From: Elymus sibiricus
Taxonomy: Eukaryota; Streptophyta; Magnoliopsida; Poales; Poaceae
Assembly: GCA_039707655.1 (NCBI GenBank)
Contig: CM077665.1
Coordinates: 295,529,705 to 295,593,704, forward strand
DNA: 64,000 nt
Direction of reading: 5' to 3'
In this document: piece by piece, positions 58,666 to 64,000 of the stretch
How positions within the stretch are numbered: position 1 is the stretch's first letter
Layout of the letters: every line of letters starts with the position of its first letter
Translations under genes and position numbers: made by a program
Notes under the pieces: generated by a model
Databases searched by the model: none
What the model was told of the DNA's origin: nothing
The model's input: the letters and a program-made list of their open reading frames with translations, nothing else

Positions 58666-59130
58666 AACCCCGACCCCGACACGGCACCTCGACCCCGACC
58701 CGACAACCCGACCCCGACCCGACACCCCGACCCCGACACCCCGACCTCGATCCCGACCCCGACACGGCACCCCGACCCCGACCCGACAACCCGACCCCGA
58801 CCCGACACCCCGACCCCGACACCCCGACCCCGACCCCGACCCCGACCCGACACCCCGACACCGACACGGCACCCCGACCCCGACCCGACACCCCGACCCC
58901 GACACGGCACCCCGACCCCGACACCCCGACACCCTTGACACCACGACACCCAGACACGACACCTCCCGACACCCCGACCCCGACCCCGACCCCGACACCC
59001 CGACACCCCTGACACCCCGACACCACGACACCCAGAGACGACACCCCCCGACACCCCGACCCCGACACGACACCCCGACACCCCGACACCACGACACCCC
59101 GACACCACGCGACCCAGAGACGACACCCCC
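58665..59130. repeat. CCCCGA-type minisatellite
   Basis: About 465 bases built from CCCCGAC, CCCGACA and ACACCCCGAC units with occasional ACGGCAC or CACGACACCC variants. There are higher-order blocks: the set GACCCCGACACGGCACC recurs at least four times. Confidence 0.9.
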
Positions 59131-59585
59131 GACCCCCGACACCTCTTCGGCCTCCTGTTGACCGAAAAGGTGCTCTTCGGCCTTCCAGAGGCCGATGGGG
59201 TCATATATTTGTGAATTATGAGTTAGGAAGTATATTTCCCGATTTTGTTAAGAAAAACATCATATATATTTGTGTTGATCGGGTGGATTTAAATGTGCAG
59301 TTCTTTCGGGGCTGCCAGGGTCTGGTGTTCGACGACCTCCCCGTGCGTTCGACGAGCTCCGCCCCTGCGTTCGTGGGTGAGCACAAATGACATCTCCTCC
59401 TCCCCCCTTCATTTGCTCTGTTCCGGTCTTCGTGCCGATGAAACTTGCTAGCTATAGGTGTCAATCATCAGTATGCGTGACCACTATGCGTCTCCCGTTC
59501 GAAAGGGTTACATCTATAAATATGCATGCATTTGCATATTTATAACCGTGATTCTTTCGAATTGTCCAACGTTATCCATGGACAG

Positions 59586-59801
59586 CCCGAGTATGTGTAG
59601 ATTGGGTTCGTTTTCCCATATGCTCTGCTCCGGATCCGATGCAGAATTTCGTCAGTGCCTCCCTGTTGTTCTCCGGGTACACATCCTCTCTGCTTATTGC
59701 CGAGACGTGTATCAGGAGAACAGCGGGGAGGTGCTGCCGAAATTTTGCGTCGGATCCGGAGCAGAGCATGGGAAAACGAACCCAATCTACACATACTCGG
59801 G
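59586..59801. repeat. Inverted repeat with arms of about 95 bp upstream of transposase
   Basis: Left arm 59586-59684 (CCCGAGTATGTGTAGATTGG...) and right arm 59708-59801 are reverse complements with about ten differences, separated by only 23 bases. A transcript across it would fold into a long hairpin. Confidence 0.9.
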
Positions 59802-59935
59802 TGGGATTAGGACCTATCTTTACCTACTAGCATCTAGGTTGCATGGACGTAATAAAACTGACAAACTCTATTAACTGATGAATATGGTTTGCTGAATTAT
59901 GTATATATTTCTTGTGTGTCCAGTAGCTAGGCAAG

Positions 59936-61974
59936 ATGAGTGATCGTGCGTGGATGTACACCGGTCACACTAGTCAGAAAGACATGACCCATGAATGGCT
60001 AAGAAAAACCAAGGGGTTTGTGAGAGCCGCATTTGCAAATGGACAGGAAACAAACTGATGCCCCTGTGTCGACTGCGACAACTTTCATAAGAAGTCCGAG
60101 TTTGAAATGATCAAACACCTGCAGAAGTTGGGTTTTACGCCTGATTATACGGTCTGGACATTTCATGGTGAGTCTGCCCAACGTGCCAGAGCTGAGGAGG
60201 GCCGTCATCGCACCGACGAGCATGGTACCGGGATGGAAGACATGGTGGAAGACTTTGATGATGCTCGGGATTCGGACGATGAGATGGAGGAATCTGCAAA
60301 GGCCTTCAATGATATGTTGGAGTCTTCAAAACGTCCTCTCCACGAGCACACTGAGCGTTGTCAGCTGGATGCCATCGCACAAGTAATGGCTCTGAAGGCT
60401 CAATTCAACTTGGGCAGAGAATGCTACGACGCGATGATGACACTATTTGGACGCTTTCTACCCAAAGGCCATGTAATGCCTGCAAACCTGTACCAGTCGG
60501 ACAAAATCCTCCGTGCACTTAAGATGCCCTATGAGAAGATAGATGCCTGTGAGAAAGGATGTGCCTTATTTAGGCTTGAGTATGCGGACTTGAAGTATTG
60601 TCCCGTTTGCCAGTCTTCCAGGTATGTTGAGGTAGACAACGGTATGGGTGAGAAGAGTCAGACAAAAATCCCAGTTAATGTTCTTTGGTATATGCCAATC
60701 ATACCAAGACTTCAACGTCTTTTCATGGTCGAAGAGACGGCCAGACAGATGACATGGCACAAATTGGGCAAAAGAACCGAACTAGATGCAGATGGGGAGC
60801 CGATGTTGGTACACACATCGGACGCTTTTGCGTGGAAGCGCTTCGATGCAATACATCATGCTAAAGCGGCAGATCCAAGGCATCCTCGAATCGCCATAAG
60901 CACGGATGGGTTCAATGTGTTTGGTATGATGGCAGCTCAATACAGTTGTTGGCCTGTATTTGTCATTCCACTCAATCTCCCCCCCGGACAGATTATGCAA
61001 AGAAAGAACATTTTCCTGACGTTGATAATTCCGGGGCCCAACTATCCGGGGAAGAATATGAATGTGTACATGCAGTCGCTTAAGGATGAACTGCAAGAAG
61101 CTTGGGATAATGGGATCAAGACATACGACGCCGCCACAAAAAAAAACTTCCTAATGCGTGCGTGGTACATGTACTCGATGCATGACTTGCCGGCGTATGC
61201 GCTATTCGTTGGCTGGTGTGTGCATGGAAGGTTCCCGTGCCCCACATGCAAGGCAGCTCTTGAGTTTCGTCGGCTGCAGGCGGGTGGCAAGTTTTCTTGC
61301 TTCGACATGCATAGACAGTTCCTGGATCCTCGCCATAAGTTCAGAAAAGACAAGAAGAACTTCATCAAAGGTAGAGTTGTCAAAAACTCTGCACCACCTA
61401 CGTTGACAGGCCAACAGACCCTGGATCAGTTCAACTCTCTCGAGCCGGATCCGGAGCGTCCAGGGTATTTCAAGGGGTATAATTCCGAACACGCCTGGAC
61501 TCACAAGACATGCTTGTGGGATCTGCCTTACTTCAAAGACCTCCTTTGCCCACACAACATCGACGTGATGCACACTGAAAAGAATGTCGGCGAGGCCCTC
61601 TTTGGTACATTGTTCGGCATAGAGGGGAAAACAAAGGATAATCCTAAGGCTAGAGTTGATCAGGAGGCTCTATGTGATAGACCGCTACAAAATATGCGAC
61701 AACTGAAAGGAAAGCAGAACTGGACGAAGCCAAAGGCATGGTTCAATCTTGGAAGGCCAGCTATGAGGGAAATTATCCTGTGGGTGAAAAAGGAGTTGAT
61801 GTTCCCCGATGGGTATGCAGCGAATCTAAAGAGGGGAGCGAGCCTTGAAAAATTGAAAATATTTGGTCTCAAGAGTCATGATTGGCACAAAGTCTACCAG
61901 CGTGGTGGTACAAAGCTCCCGCCCACCCCGGCGACCCCCGACCAGAGGTGGTTGATTGCGCCGCAGGGGGAGAA
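59936..61974 (+). pseudogene. CACTA TNP2-type transposase, exon 1 (nonsense codon, truncated C-terminus)
   Basis: The start MSDRAWMYTGHTSQKDM is chosen because it opens the transposase-associated domain, which continues to CPCVDC. A TGA at 60056-60058 interrupts the frame directly before CPCVDC, at the position often occupied by Trp. The TNP2 domain follows: NLYQSDKILRALKMPY, CPVCQSSRY, NVLWYMPIIPRLQRLF, STDGFNVFG, VIPLNLPP, PGPNYPGKNMNVYM, CPTCK and NIDVMHTEKNVGE. After LKSHDWHK the expected C-terminal domains are missing and a different sequence (VYQRGGTKLPPTP) begins. A splice donor at 61975 (GTAAGT) keeps the frame into the next exon. Confidence 0.9.
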
Positions 61975-62054
61975 GTAAGTGCATTTACTCTTTTTTAACC
62001 TTTTGTCTTCACGTTTCTTCGAATATCTAATGCGTTGGCCTTGTCATACTGCAG

Positions 62055-63898
62055 GTCTTGGACACACGGGCCTGGTTGCCGCAAGCCCAACAGTGTCCTT
62101 GGCGTGATTTGTCGCCAGAGCTTCCCGGGGTGGGTCACGTTGCCCGGTGAGGGCCGGGTTCCAGAGCTAGGAATGACCTGGGAGCACTACTTGGCTGCCC
62201 CGGCCCCGCCGGGGCATAGGATCGGCTATGTCGAGTGCCACACGGTCGCCGACATTGTGATCCAGACGTTTTGGGTAATTTCTCCTTTGCCGTCTACGTT
62301 GTGTTTTCTTCTTTGATTGGCAACCCTAGTGATTGTACTAATCCGTGTTTTCTTGTTTGATTGCAGACCTTCTACAGGTGTGCTGAGGGATAGGAGGAGG
62401 CCGCGGCTCGGGTTATCGGCAACGAGTGCGGGCGCCTACTTCAAAACTTTCGGCACGAGGCTCGGACGCAGGCTATTCGAGACTACTACGCCTCGACTGG
62501 TATTCGGAGGAAAAAAGAGAAGTGCCGCCTCAACTATCTGAGTAAGGAGAAGTACATGAAGGTAATTACCTATTCTTAAGGCCTTGTACTTAGTTCCTTG
62601 ATTTGATTCGTATGCGTAGCGCTCAAATTTCTCTTGCTTAACTTAGGTGCCCCCGAGATGGTGTGCGGATAGGATGGACTATTGGGAGGCGTTGGTGAAT
62701 GAGTGGTGCACTCCCCAATGGCGCAACGTCCACGACGGTGCAAAGGAGAAGCGTGCCCAAATGAAAGGTGTCCCACACCATCTAGGCAGCGTCAACCTAC
62801 GTGGGTTCGGGGAAAACTGGGTATGTGGTTTGCTTCATGATTCATGCAAATTCATTCTTCATGCTAGCTTGAGCCCTTAACTAATACTCCGTTCCTCTCT
62901 TTTAGGCGCGGCACAACAAGGCTCTAGTGCCAGAGCTGTTCGACCTCTATGCCATGTCCAATACTGCCTCGTACAAGAAGGCCAAGGCATTCTCTGAGTC
63001 TGACCTCAATGATCCAAAGAAATTCAGCAACCGCGCCTCCCACAACAAGCTTGTGAGGTACAGAGACGAGGGGAAGGCGAGGAAAGGGCCGGAGTTTAAC
63101 CCGAGCCAACAACCTCTTGATCCAGAGCTGGTGATGATATCTGGTGGCGGGAGGCACCATGGCTTGTTAGCCATTGGGGATGGACTGATACGTTGTACTA
63201 GCACTCTCCCGCAGATCAAGAAGCGCCAGACTAGCTCCGATCCTGAGATAAGGCCTCGTGCACGGCCAATGGAGCTCGAATTCCAGGTTAGTTATACGGA
63301 CTCAGATACCTTTCCTCCATTACATTGTGTGTGCAGCCGTCGTTGATTACAATGCTAACGAGTGGTGTTGCAGGCTGCTATTGAGGCAGAGAGAGCGAAG
63401 ACCCAGGCTGCTCTTGAGGAAGCAGAAGCGAGGACCCAGGCGCTTCTAGAGGAAGAGAGACGGCAGGCGGCGGCGAGGGAGAGGGAGGCGGAGGAGAGGA
63501 CGGCTAAGCTATTGGAGGAGGAGAGGAACCGGAACGAGGCGGGTCAACGGGCCCTATACGAGCTCTTCGTGGTAAGTTTCTTCTGCATATTAGCCAAATC
63601 ATGCACGTAATGTTCCTTCCTTTCATTACTAACTAATATGACTGACTCGAGAAAACCAAATGTGCAGAGCATGTGCGAAAAGAATGGCACGACCCCTCCG
63701 CCGATGCCAGTCATTGCTCCGGCGGGCACGGTGAGTTTCATTTGAATGGTCATTAGTTACTAGTCTTCACATTTGAGTTGCATCATGCTAACGATACACT
63801 GCAAATGATCTTTGGTGCAGCATAACTCCCGACAAGCATCGACCGATGCTTCTCCGTCTGCCACTGGCGCGACCGGTCCTTCACCTACATCTAAGTGA
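62055..63898 (+). pseudogene. CACTA second protein (plant transposase, Transposase_24-like), exons 2-8
   Basis: Seven exons with GT-AG introns of 80-97 bases and one frame: 62055-62274, 62367-62561, 62647-62820, 62906-63286, 63374-63571, 63668-63730, 63821-63898 (stop TGA 63896-63898). Features: SWTHGPGCRKPN, GWVTLPGEGRVPELGMTWEH, WCADRMDYWEALVNEWC, then ARHNKALVPELFDLYAM and AKAFSESDLNDPKKFSNRAS, a Glu/Arg-rich coiled coil in exon 6 and ELFVSMCEKNGTTPPP at the end. These match plant CACTA ORF2 proteins. A TAG at 62391-62393 in exon 3 is a nonsense codon. By frame it joins exon 1 of TNP2. Confidence 0.85.
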
Positions 63899-64000
63899 TG
63901 ACGGTAAGTTTTCCCAAGTGTTTAGCTTAACAAAATGACTCAATATGCTTAGCTAGCTAAAAAATGACATAACAACATTAATTAGCTCCAAAATGACCTA

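Larger units (their letters stand above)
57407..64000 (+). mobile_element. CACTA (En/Spm) transposon, 5' end to beyond window
   Basis: Starts CACTACTGGAATCAGGGAC at 57407, a CACTA terminal inverted repeat, with TTT (57404-57406) as the likely 3 bp duplication. Subterminal palindromic repeats, long low-complexity tracts and a TNP2-type transposase gene joined to a second CACTA protein follow. The 3' terminus is outside the window. Two nonsense codons in the transposase model mean it is probably not autonomous. Confidence 0.92.

Noticed and set aside
58275..59204. Long minus-strand open frames of 269-309 codons
   Set aside because: They are translations of the purine tract and CCCCGA minisatellite (runs of Ser/Phe/Leu and Gly/Val/Arg) in several overlapping frames; no real protein signal.
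1..64000. tRNA, rRNA or other structural RNA genes
   Set aside because: Apart from primer-binding sites complementary to a tRNA end, I saw no tRNA-like cloverleaf or rRNA sequence.

Overview
The window looks like chromosomal DNA of a Triticeae grass (wheat, Aegilops or barley group). The evidence is its content: deeply nested LTR retrotransposons, including copia LTRs of the Angela/WIS/BARE1 type (start TGTTGGAAATATGCCC) and gypsy LTRs starting TGATACGTC, plus a TNP2-type CACTA transposon, hAT, Stowaway, Harbinger and MULE-like small elements, a LINE tail, and one short intronless host gene. Family names were recognised from memory and were not checked against a database.

Layout. 1-2187 is a gypsy LTR cut by an Angela-like solo LTR (681-1912). 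2188-21345 is gypsy element 1 (minus strand). It carries the 1-2187 LTR in its integrase, a 2.7 kb solo LTR in its gag (5516-8209) and a complete second gypsy element (gypsy 2, 9670-20488, perfect target duplication CACCA) in its own 5' LTR. Gypsy 2 holds a Harbinger-like MITE in its integrase and a hAT MITE in one LTR. 21346-27773 is an older copia element (minus strand), broken by an Angela-like solo LTR that itself carries a hAT element, by a 469 bp solo LTR, and bounded by a 965 bp hAT element. 28755-40382 is the gene-bearing island: MITEs, then a senescence-regulator (S40/DUF584) gene at 32558-33112 with a TATA box and three ACGTG-core motifs upstream, then AT-rich MULE-like DNA, a truncated LINE, Stowaway relics, 160 bp tandem repeats and a duplicated 233 bp block. 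40383-43023 is a second 2.6 kb solo LTR of the family seen at 5516. From 43505 the window is again retroelement: a gypsy LTR, an LTR and primer-binding site of a possibly Tat-like element with an antisense coiled-coil ORF, unresolved repeat DNA, and at 51133-57406 an LTR element encoding a gag-like protein and a putative plant-transposon-domain protein but no polymerase. At 57407 a CACTA transposon starts and runs past the window end, with an eight-exon transposase gene model ending at 63898.

Nearly all coding capacity is decayed transposon protein; S40 is the only convincing host gene. The observation I would follow first is a short palindrome, CGGT-NNN-ACCG, clustered in three otherwise different LTR families. 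In two of them the cluster lies just upstream of the core promoter; in the third it lies in the non-coding gap upstream of an accessory ORF. Other notable points are a frame-preserving MITE insertion, fusions made by internal deletions (LTR to gag, TNP2 to the second CACTA protein), and promoter-like DNA upstream of accessory ORFs in two unrelated retroelements.
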